From contig NZ_OY762267.1 of assembly GCF_963665245.1 (NCBI RefSeq), forward strand, positions 496,001 to 560,000: 64,000 nt of DNA, in the 5' to 3' direction. This stretch comes from an uncultured Paludibaculum sp. (GTDB taxonomy: Bacteria > Acidobacteriota > Terriglobia > Bryobacterales > Bryobacteraceae). The notes beneath the pieces were generated by a model. The model worked only from the letters and a program-made list of their open reading frames with translations, did not search any database and was not told where the DNA came from. A program made the translations under genes and the position numbers. Each line of letters begins with the position of its first letter. Positions within the stretch are counted from its first letter, which is position 1. Shown piece by piece: positions 52,360 to 59,836 of the stretch.

Positions 52360-54783
52360 ATGGTTGCGAAATCTCGGAGCATGTTACCAGAGGAGTTGCG
52401 GTATTCTCTGCGCTCTCTTCGCCGGGCCCGCGGCCTGACCGTGACCTCCATCCTCACCGTGGCTCTTGGCGTGGGCGCCGGTACGTCACTATTTGGTGTT
52501 GTTAAAGCGGTCCTCCTGAACCCGCTACCCTATCCCGATCCGGGGCGACTGGCTTGGGTTGCGAGTGTCAGCAACGACAGGCACGAGATGCGCACGTCCC
52601 TGCCCGACTTCGACGATTGGAGGCGGCAGACCAGGGCGTTCTCTCAGATGGGGGTTTACGGCGAAGGCCCCTTGCTGGTCGGCGGCGGCCAGGTGCCGCA
52701 ACGCTCTTTCGGCGCCGTCGTGTCGGAGGAGTTTTTCGAGACCCTGGGCGTCCGGCCGGCCCTGGGCCGCGTTCTCTCCGCGGAAGACCATCGTCATGGT
52801 GGCCCGCTGTCGACCGTCGTGATCGGCCACGGCCTGTGGCAGCGGGCCTATGGCGCTGATCAGGCGATTCTCGGACGGCAGATCACCGTCCTTGGTCAGA
52901 AATCCACAGTCATCGGAGTCATGCCTCAAGGCTTTGCGTTTCCAGCGGGAGCGGAGGTATGGGGCTCGATTCGCACTCTCGGCGAAGGCGACTCACGGAC
53001 TGCGCACAACTACTGGGCTGTGGGACGGCTTCGACCCGGCGTCACGGTGGAAGCTGCGCACCGCGAAATTAGCGCGGCCGCGCGCGGCCTCAAGCAGCAG
53101 TTCCCAGACCCATTTCAGACACCGGACGCCTCGGTGCAGTTGTTGACGTCGCACCTGGTCGGCAGTGTGCGCACGCCGCTGCTGATGCTGTTCGCCGCGG
53201 TTGGGCTACTTCTCCTCATCGTGTGTGTGAACGTGGCCAACCTGTTGCTGGTGCGCGTGACAGCACGCTCGCGGGAGTTGACCGTCCACGCGGCTGTGGG
53301 CGCACAGCGGTGGCACCTGTTCCGCCGCCTGTTGATCGAAAGTCTGCTGCTGGCCTCGGCCGGCGGTATCCTGGGTCTGTTGACGGCCTCTTGGTCGATG
53401 GATCTTCTCCGTGTGCTACTGCCAGCTGAAGTTCCGCGAGCCGCCGACGTGCGCATCGACACCGGTGTGGTGCTCGTCGCGGTGGCTTTCGCCGCCCTTG
53501 CGGGCGCGTTGTTCGGAATCCTTCCAGCTTGGCGGGCTTCGCAACTGAATATCCACGACATACTAAGGTCAGGCTCGCGCGGCCCGGTTGCGACGCGGCG
53601 GTCACAGCGCGTGCAGGCCGCCCTTTTGGTATCGGAAGTCGCTCTTTCCACGGTGTTGTTGGCCGGCGCCGGCCTGCTCTTGAGCAGCTATGCACGATTG
53701 AAGGCGGTGGATCCTGGTTTCCGGCCGGCAGGAGTTCTGGCGGTAGACCTCTCGTGGCCTGTCAATGACGCGGACCGCGCGCGTCTGGATTCCAGCTACC
53801 GCCGACTGCTCGATCGCGTCCGCGCAATGCCTGGTGTCGAGGCGGCCGGCACAATCAACGACCTTCCACTCGATCCAATCCAGCGCGACGGGCATTTCTT
53901 CATCGAAAGCCGGCGCGATCTGCGAGCGCTGGACGCTGGCTACCTAATCGTGAGCCCGGGCCTGCTGGAAACCCTTGGCATTCCCCTGTTGCGCGGGCGG
54001 CGGCTTACGGACAGCGACTCGGGCGAGGCTCCGGGTGTGGCTATCGTCAACGCGGAGATGGCGCGGACATTCTGGCCCGGCCGCGATCCCGTCGGCGACC
54101 GCATCTGGTACGACAGTTTCGAACCTAAAGAGCACTGGCTGACGATCATCGGGGTCTCTAGCAATGTCCGGCAGGCGGGACTCACGCAACCGGCGCGTCC
54201 TGAGGCCTACGTCTGCTATTCGCAGATCCAGATGAAAGGACAGCTCGGATCGGGAAACTTGATGGTGCGTTCGAAGGGCGATCCGCGACGGCTTGCACCC
54301 GCGTTGCGCACAGTGATTCGCGAGGTGAACCCCGAAGCAGGGGTCAACTTCCGAACCATGGATGATGTATTAGCAGACGCGACTTCGCGCCAGCGGTTTC
54401 AGTTGCAAGTACTAGGCGCCTTTGCCGCGCTGGCCCTGATCCTCGCCGCGGTGGGGCTCTACGGAGTGTTGTCATACACAGTCACGAGCAACCGTGCGGC
54501 GATCGGCGTGCGCATAGCTTTGGGTGCGCGGCCGGTGGAGATATTCCGGATGGTGGCCCGGCGGGCTCTGTCCATGACGGTGACGGGAGCGGCCATCGGG
54601 CTGGCGTGTTGCCTCACCGTGCGGGGCATACTGCAAAAGGTGGTATTCGGAATCGGACCGAGCGACCCGGCGATGCTCGCGGCAGCGACGGCTGTGATGG
54701 TCGGTGTGGCGCTGGCCGCATGCTGGTTCCCAGCCCGCCGCGCCATGCTAACGGACCCGGCGGTTTCGCTTCGCGAAGAGTGA
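52360..54783 (+). CDS. ADOP-type permease lacking the N-terminal cytoplasmic segment
   Basis: An 807-residue ADOP that begins directly with ELRYSLRSLRRARGLTVTSILTVALGVGAGTSLFGVVKAVLL. The 70-80 residue N-terminal segment of the other four is missing. Central CVNVANLLLVRVTARSRELTVHAAVGAQRWHLFRRLLIE and C-terminal RAAIGVRIALGARPVEIFRMVA and RRAMLTDPAVSLREE are intact. No PadR precedes it, only 160 bp of non-coding sequence after the YgjV gene. The start is uncertain: 52360 or 52381 (MLPEELRY), neither with a good ribosome site. Such short ADOPs occur as a separate subtype. Confidence 0.88.
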   Translation: MVAKSRSMLPEELRYSLRSLRRARGLTVTSILTVALGVGAGTSLFGVVKAVLLNPLPYPDPGRLAWVASVSNDRHEMRTSLPDFDDWRRQTRAFSQMGVYGEGPLLVGGGQVPQRSFGAVVSEEFFETLGVRPALGRVLSAEDHRHGGPLSTVVIGHGLWQRAYGADQAILGRQITVLGQKSTVIGVMPQGFAFPAGAEVWGSIRTLGEGDSRTAHNYWAVGRLRPGVTVEAAHREISAAARGLKQQFPDPFQTPDASVQLLTSHLVGSVRTPLLMLFAAVGLLLLIVCVNVANLLLVRVTARSRELTVHAAVGAQRWHLFRRLLIESLLLASAGGILGLLTASWSMDLLRVLLPAEVPRAADVRIDTGVVLVAVAFAALAGALFGILPAWRASQLNIHDILRSGSRGPVATRRSQRVQAALLVSEVALSTVLLAGAGLLLSSYARLKAVDPGFRPAGVLAVDLSWPVNDADRARLDSSYRRLLDRVRAMPGVEAAGTINDLPLDPIQRDGHFFIESRRDLRALDAGYLIVSPGLLETLGIPLLRGRRLTDSDSGEAPGVAIVNAEMARTFWPGRDPVGDRIWYDSFEPKEHWLTIIGVSSNVRQAGLTQPARPEAYVCYSQIQMKGQLGSGNLMVRSKGDPRRLAPALRTVIREVNPEAGVNFRTMDDVLADATSRQRFQLQVLGAFAALALILAAVGLYGVLSYTVTSNRAAIGVRIALGARPVEIFRMVARRALSMTVTGAAIGLACCLTVRGILQKVVFGIGPSDPAMLAAATAVMVGVALAACWFPARRAMLTDPAVSLREE

Positions 54784-55004
54784 GACGGGGATCCTGCAGT
54801 GGGGCCGGAGACCCGCTGTAGGTCTCGCAACCGATCCAGGGAAGCTTCACTGAGGCACTCCGCCGGCCAAGGTGGTGTAGACAACTCCGACCAAATGATG
54901 GTGGTGGTCCGTGGTCGGTGGTTTTACTTCGAGGCTAGGCGGCAAACCGCGCGAGTTCCCGCGCAAGCGTCCCGAAGTCCCGGGATCGGCATTCGCCAGT
55001 CCCG

Positions 55005-56048
55005 TTACTTGAAGCCCCCTGGCGGCGGAGGCGGAGGTGGCGGCCCGTTGAATGCGCCGGTCGACCTCCCGGGAGGAGGCAGAACCGGTAGAGGCGGTGC
55101 TTGCGTCAGGTACTGTCCCGTGTTCGTGATTACCGGGCCGGTTGGCTGCAGCGTGTCCGAATCGATCAGTCGAAAGAATCTCCGGGGCTTATCCCATTGA
55201 GCGAACATCGGGAACTGCGGGGCGCTGTGGGACCGGTAGGCCATCACGATCTCATTCACGATCTTCTCGCCCGGGTTGAATATCACGTTCAGAATGCGCT
55301 TGTACTTCAGCGCGTTGCTTCTTCGGTCTTTCAGTTCCTGCTCTGTTGCGTCCGACGCTTTCGACTTTTGGCCTTCACCACGTTTGATGACGGTCCCAGT
55401 CACTCCGTAGCGAATCTTCCCCTGATCCGAACCAGGCTGGCTCATGTCCCGGTACGTCGTACCCATGTCGCTTCCCTGGGCCAGTTTGATGCGGGTGAGC
55501 TGACTGCGCATGATGCGGATCTCATGGGCGCCATCGCTCAGCTCGTTCTTGCCCATCTGATTCAGCGTGTAAAACAGCGCGTGGTCCTCTTCCATCGGAA
55601 CCGGTACGAACAGAGCCACCACGTCTTCGTAGTGTTTCAGCTGTTCCCGAATCGGCTTCTTATGGCTCAGCAGCGATGCGCTGAGATCATGAAGCCCCAA
55701 CTCGTTCTTCGCACGCTTCAGGGTCGACGGATTGTAGAAGTTGGCGGGGGTAAAGCGCTCTTTGACGCCCGCCACGTCTCTCGCCAGACTAATCGTCCTC
55801 TCGTGTTCTTTTTCGCTGCTGTACAGGTTCGGGATGGCAAAGTCGCCGCCGCGCGCGGTGGACCCAACGTTGATCTGACGGACCGTCATTCGATCGTCCT
55901 GGAAGGCGGCGGCGAATGTGTCGGCGGCCTCCCACGATTTCAATTCAGACCACCACCGCTGGACCAGCGGCCGGAGCACCTCCCACTTCGCTCCGTCCAG
56001 CAAGGACAGGCTCAGCGCGGTGCGGCTCATCTGTAACTTAACGGACAT
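55005..56048 (-). CDS. Unknown protein with polyproline C-terminal tail
   Basis: A 347-residue protein preceded by GGAGG 5 bp before the ATG. Residues 1-300 are soluble and mixed alpha/beta (RWWSELKSWEAADTFAAAF; HYEDVVALFVPVPMEEDHALFYTL; KYKRILNVIFNPGEKIVNEIVMAYRSH). The last 40 residues are almost pure Pro/Gly (PPLPVLPPPGRSTGAF, then eight consecutive prolines). No signal peptide or membrane segment. I do not recognise the fold. It lies alone between the last ADOP and an insertion sequence. A short proline-rich segment also occurs in the two ADP-ribosyltransferase-like proteins, but at their N-termini, so no relation is claimed. Confidence 0.7.
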   Translation of the reverse strand: MSVKLQMSRTALSLSLLDGAKWEVLRPLVQRWWSELKSWEAADTFAAAFQDDRMTVRQINVGSTARGGDFAIPNLYSSEKEHERTISLARDVAGVKERFTPANFYNPSTLKRAKNELGLHDLSASLLSHKKPIREQLKHYEDVVALFVPVPMEEDHALFYTLNQMGKNELSDGAHEIRIMRSQLTRIKLAQGSDMGTTYRDMSQPGSDQGKIRYGVTGTVIKRGEGQKSKASDATEQELKDRRSNALKYKRILNVIFNPGEKIVNEIVMAYRSHSAPQFPMFAQWDKPRRFFRLIDSDTLQPTGPVITNTGQYLTQAPPLPVLPPPGRSTGAFNGPPPPPPPPGGFK

Positions 56049-56228
56049 GACATCCTCCTGGGGCCCTCTGAATGGGACGGTGAAATTTGAGGCCAGTATA
56101 CATCCGCTACTCCGCCGGAGACTGGCCGCGCATCCCGCACGGCGTTTTTTGCCCCTTCAACAAAGGCCTCCGGGGAAAGTGTATCACTAAGCACAGATTA
56201 CATATCCATATCTTCCCGGCGGCGCCTA

Positions 56229-57749
56229 TGTCGGTAGTAAGTCAATCTGTCCGCTTTTATTCACACACGATCTGTCCGCATCAGTTGACCGCACCCGATG
56301 ATCCTTTTCTGCTCGCCGAAGGCGGCTTCCGGGTCTTCGGACGTACCTTTCTCGTCGTCGTCGGGGCGGTGGGAAAGTGGGAATCCCGGCTCGGCGGGAT
56401 TTCCAAGGGACGGTGGGAGCCGTGGGAAACCGCCTCGCGGTTTTCCTCGGCTTCCTCGGGCCCGCCTTTTCCACAGTCTTCCTTTCGTGATTGTCGAGTG
56501 TCCCGCAATCGTGCGCCCTCGGCTGTGTAGCGGCCTACCACATGCGGTCCAAATCGGATCGACACCGTTCCATCCAGGTGCTCGTGAATGGTCACTGTGC
56601 TCTTCGCCAGGGAGTGGCGGAAACGGCTCTTCTCCAGTTGCCAGCTCTGGTCGCCGATCGCCACCGTGTTATCCCGATCTACCACGCGCTCAGTCTGCAC
56701 CGTGAACACCCAGTTCAGATCGGCGCGCGTCGTCTTCCGAAACGCCGTCCCTGTCTCCTTCGCCTCAACCGTGAACTTCTCGTTGAACTCGCCAATGTAA
56801 CGTTCGGCCAAGAACTCATTGGCCCTTTCCGCGGTGGTGATCCCCGCCAGCCGCAACTCCTGTGGCAGTCGGCCCTGCCAGGTCCCGAAGCTCCGCTCTG
56901 ACCGGCCTCGCGCTTGTGGCGAGTAGGCCGCGATCATCTGCACGCCCAACTCCTTCATCGCTCGCCCAACCTGCGTCAGACGGCCCTTATCAACCTTCCC
57001 GCCCGCTTTCGGCGTCACGAAAAAGTGGCTGCCCCGGTCGCTGTACAACGCACAGAACAGACCCTTCGACTCAATCACATGCCGCAGGCCCGCCATCACC
57101 GTCCGCGTCGATTCCTCCTCCACCAACTGTGCGTAGTAGATCTCCTTCGTCGCATCATCCAGGATCACGATCAGGTCATACCATCGCTCATCGCTGAACC
57201 ACTGGTGCTTGCTCCCGTCGATGTGCAGCAGCATCCCCGGCAGCGGTCGAGGCTCCCGTCTCCGCCGATGCTTGGCCCGCCTACCCCGCTTGGCCACCAA
57301 GCCCGCACCCTGCAGCGCCTTCTGCACCCACGTGTAGCTCAGCTGGATGCCGTGTTGCTCGCGCAGCTTCTCGTGAAAGTGCCGCATGTTCAGGTCATAG
57401 TAGGTTTCCTGGTACAGCCGCAACACCTCCTCCGCCATCGCCAAGGGCACCCTCTTGTCACTCGGCCTGCCTTTCCGCCGGTCGGCCAAGCCCGAATAGC
57501 CGTGCTCTTCCAGCCTCTCCCGCCAGCGTCGCATCGTTCGGTCGCTCACTCCGATGATCTCCGCCGCGCTCCACCATGTGATCTTCTTCGCCATGGCCTT
57601 CAGCAGCACTTCTTGTAGCTTCATCATCCGCTCCACTTCCGCGGCCGGGCAATCCTTGGGGGCTTCCACCTTCCAAGACTCGCCCGCCGCTCTGCTCGAA
57701 CGGACAGATCACGTGTGAACTCATGCGGACAGATCACATACTAGCGACA
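56229..57749. mobile_element. IS1202-like (ISNCY) insertion sequence with 17-bp target duplication
   Basis: The ends read TGTCGGTAGTA (left) and, inverted, TGTCGCTAGTA (right). Each end carries two ATCTGTCCG boxes about 24 bp apart around TTCACAC (left 56245-56278, right 57701-57734), probably transposase-binding sites. The element is flanked by a perfect 17-bp direct repeat, CTTCCCGGCGGCGCCTA at 56212-56228 and 57750-57766. Length 1,521 bp, one intact transposase gene. The long duplication and TGT ends fit the IS1202 group. The insertion is intergenic. Confidence 0.88.
56281..57627 (-). CDS. ISNCY/IS1202-type transposase
   Basis: About 448 residues from the ATG at 57627 (MMKLQEVLLKAMAKKITWWS); a GTG at 57669 would add 14. 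An N-terminal helix-turn-helix (AAEIIGVSDRTMRRWRERLEEHG) is followed by a DDE integrase core: MLLHIDGSKHQWF (Asp), ALYSDRGSHF (Asp) and SPQARGRSERSFGTWQGRL (Glu). A C-terminal basic tail (TTTRKVRPKTRKPP) is present. All catalytic residues are intact, so the element is probably active. Confidence 0.92.
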   Translation of the reverse strand: MMKLQEVLLKAMAKKITWWSAAEIIGVSDRTMRRWRERLEEHGYSGLADRRKGRPSDKRVPLAMAEEVLRLYQETYYDLNMRHFHEKLREQHGIQLSYTWVQKALQGAGLVAKRGRRAKHRRRREPRPLPGMLLHIDGSKHQWFSDERWYDLIVILDDATKEIYYAQLVEEESTRTVMAGLRHVIESKGLFCALYSDRGSHFFVTPKAGGKVDKGRLTQVGRAMKELGVQMIAAYSPQARGRSERSFGTWQGRLPQELRLAGITTAERANEFLAERYIGEFNEKFTVEAKETGTAFRKTTRADLNWVFTVQTERVVDRDNTVAIGDQSWQLEKSRFRHSLAKSTVTIHEHLDGTVSIRFGPHVVGRYTAEGARLRDTRQSRKEDCGKGGPEEAEENREAVSHGSHRPLEIPPSRDSHFPTAPTTTRKVRPKTRKPPSASRKGSSGAVN

Positions 57750-58001
57750 CTTCCCGGCGGCGCCTATTGCAGATAACAGGAGCTTCTACTAGAATGGAGG
57801 ACGGTCGGCAGTTCACCAAGGCGTCGTTGCCCCGCAAGGGGAGCTAAACCTGCCAGACTCTACCCATCGACCGACACCTTATCCCGTGCCGAGTCGGAAG
57901 ACAGCGACCCCCGACAATCCAAATCCGGATCGGCGCGTGCCCCGCGGGCTTTTAGGCTTGTGGGCTTTCAATTCAGATGCGAATTCGAAAAAGGATAAGC
58001 G

Positions 58002-58565
58002 ATGTCCAGAGTTTCCATTCCATTTTCCGCCGGGGATCTTTCCGCCCTGGCGCGATCGTTACGGGATCAACTCGTCCAATGCGATCACACGCCCAGCCAT
58101 CTTGAACTGCTGAACATGCTGGCGCGCTGCGCCGGCCATCGGAACTACCAGAGCCTGCGCGCGCAGGCCGCCGCCGAGAACCGCCTGCACCAGGCGCAGC
58201 CTGCTCCCGCGCCGGTGGACTACGTTCTGGTGAAGCGATTGGCTGCGTACTTCGACGCGCGCGGACGGCTGAAGAGCTGGCCGGCCAAGGAGAGTCTGCG
58301 TGAGACCTGCCTGTGGGTATTCTGGTCGAGGCTACCGGCGAAACAGTCTTTGAGCGAGGCGCAGCTCAGCACCCAACTGCGGACCGATCATCTGTTCGGC
58401 GACCACGCGCTGTTGCGGCGCGAGCTGTGCGACCACGGGCTGGTGAGCCGGACTCCGGATGGACGGCAGTACCGGCGCGTCGAGCGCCAGCCGCCGGCAG
58501 AAGCCGCCGCCTTGATCCACCATCTCAGGCCACGCCTCGCCGCGGCGGAGGGGCGGACGCAATGA
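58002..58565 (+). CDS. DUF2087-domain protein
   Basis: A 187-residue protein. The N-terminal 60 residues are helical (LLNMLARCAGHRNYQSLRAQ). The C-terminal half is a DUF2087 domain, YVLVKRLAAYFDARGRLKSWP, then DHALLRRELCDHGLVSRTPDGRQYRRV, a winged-helix-like fold found in predicted regulators. AAAGGAT 5 bp upstream supports the start. Its stop overlaps the hydrolase start by 4 bp (ATGA), so they are one operon. The 57767-58001 leader shows no gene. Confidence 0.85.
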   Translation: MSRVSIPFSAGDLSALARSLRDQLVQCDHTPSHLELLNMLARCAGHRNYQSLRAQAAAENRLHQAQPAPAPVDYVLVKRLAAYFDARGRLKSWPAKESLRETCLWVFWSRLPAKQSLSEAQLSTQLRTDHLFGDHALLRRELCDHGLVSRTPDGRQYRRVERQPPAEAAALIHHLRPRLAAAEGRTQ

Positions 58566-59455
58566 ACAAGATGAAGGATCATGGCCCGGGTGCCGTTCCG
58601 CGTCCGGTGCTGATCGAGACCGCTCGCGGCATGGTGGAGTGCGCCGTGTGGGGCGAGGGGCCAGCCGTGGTAGCGCTGCATGGAGCGATGGGCGGCTACG
58701 ACCAGAGCGAGATGCTGGCGCGTGCCGCTCTCGGGGGCAGCGGCTTTCAGTTTGTGGCGGTTTCGCGCCCAGGTTATCTGGGCACACCGCTGGCGGGCGC
58801 GAGGACTCCGGAGCAGCAGGCGGATCTGTGCGCGGCCGTGCTGGACGCGCTTGGGATTCAGCGGGCGGCGATGCTCGCCATCTCCGGTGGCGGCCAGTGC
58901 GCGCTGCAGTTTGCCCTGCGGCATGCGGAGCGCTGTTGGAGCCTGGTGCTGGTCTCGGCCTGCACGGCCCCCCTGCGTGTGAAGCTGCCGCTGCGGTTCC
59001 ATCTGCTCAAGGGGATGGCGCGCCTGCCTTGGTTGACCGCCCGACTGCGCGACAACGCCGCCCGGCGACCGGAGGAGTCCGCGCGCCGTGCGATCCCTGA
59101 TGTGGAGATGTGCCGCCGAACGCTGAGCGACCCCTTGGCCGGCCCGATGCTGACGGAGCTGCAGTTGAGCACCATGGAGCATCTGGCACTGCGGCTGCCA
59201 GGCACGCAGAACGACATCACGGAATCGCGCCGGGCGTTCGACTACCCGGTGGAGCAGATTGCCCTGCCTGTGCTGCTGGTGCATGGCACGGCGGACGAGG
59301 TGGTGCCGTTCGGGGATTCGCGTTCACTCGCCGCCAGGGTCCCCAACGCGGAGCTGCTGGCACTGCAGGGCGGTCCGCATGTGAGCCTGTTTACACACCT
59401 GTACGAGATCCGGGGCCGGGTCACGTCGTTTCTGTACAGCCACCGGCCCCTGTAG
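58562..59455 (+). CDS. Alpha/beta hydrolase
   Basis: A 297-residue hydrolase: VVALHGAMGGYDQSEM (oxyanion region), VSRPGYLGTPLAGARTPEQQA, nucleophile Ser in MLAISGGGQCAL, Asp in LLVHGTADEVVPFGDS and His in GGPHVSLFTHL. The Ser-Asp-His triad is complete. It is coupled to the DUF2087 gene. Substrate unknown; the fold covers esterases, lactonases and haloalkane-type enzymes. Confidence 0.88.
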   Translation: MNKMKDHGPGAVPRPVLIETARGMVECAVWGEGPAVVALHGAMGGYDQSEMLARAALGGSGFQFVAVSRPGYLGTPLAGARTPEQQADLCAAVLDALGIQRAAMLAISGGGQCALQFALRHAERCWSLVLVSACTAPLRVKLPLRFHLLKGMARLPWLTARLRDNAARRPEESARRAIPDVEMCRRTLSDPLAGPMLTELQLSTMEHLALRLPGTQNDITESRRAFDYPVEQIALPVLLVHGTADEVVPFGDSRSLAARVPNAELLALQGGPHVSLFTHLYEIRGRVTSFLYSHRPL

Positions 59456-59629
59456 GCGCCACCGATTGGTGGGCGGCTGGATCTTCGGAGCCGTGACGGC
59501 ACCGCACGGAAGTGGATCTCCGGCCGCCTTCGCGGTTGGCCTATGTGGTCGACAGCAGTGGGACGGGACAGCGCGGGCGGGCGTGGTTCCGGCGGTGGAT
59601 GCACCCGTCGACGCCTGGCCGGAGGACGC

Positions 59630-59790
59630 TCCGTTGAAGATACGCTCGCAACGGGTGCCCGCTTACTGACGTGCGCGGTTCGCAGCGCGGCGGAGACCCC
59701 TCCCTGACGGTTGGGGTTCGTAGCGCGGCTTCCTCCACTTTGGCGGGCCTCAGGGCCATACGGGACTTCGTTGAAGACGCGCGAGCAGCC
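59630..59790. repeat. Dispersed repeat family A, copy 3
   Basis: ACGCTCGCAACGGGTGCCCG, then CTTACTGACGTGCGCGGTTCG, then CCTCCCTGACGGTTGGGGTTCG and TTTGGCGGGCCTCAGGGCCAT. Same order as 36875-37145. No gene in 59456-59836. Confidence 0.85.
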
Positions 59791-59836
59791 CGTCACTTGA
59801 GCCCCGCTCACGAAGACCGGCCATGTTGGCACTTAG

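Noticed and set aside
55005..56048. Polyproline protein as a third ADP-ribosyltransferase
   Set aside because: No R / STS / ExE series could be found, and its proline-rich segment is at the opposite end.
57767..58001. Possible riboswitch or leader RNA before the DUF2087 gene
   Set aside because: GC-rich short pairings exist, but no conserved riboswitch core was recognised.
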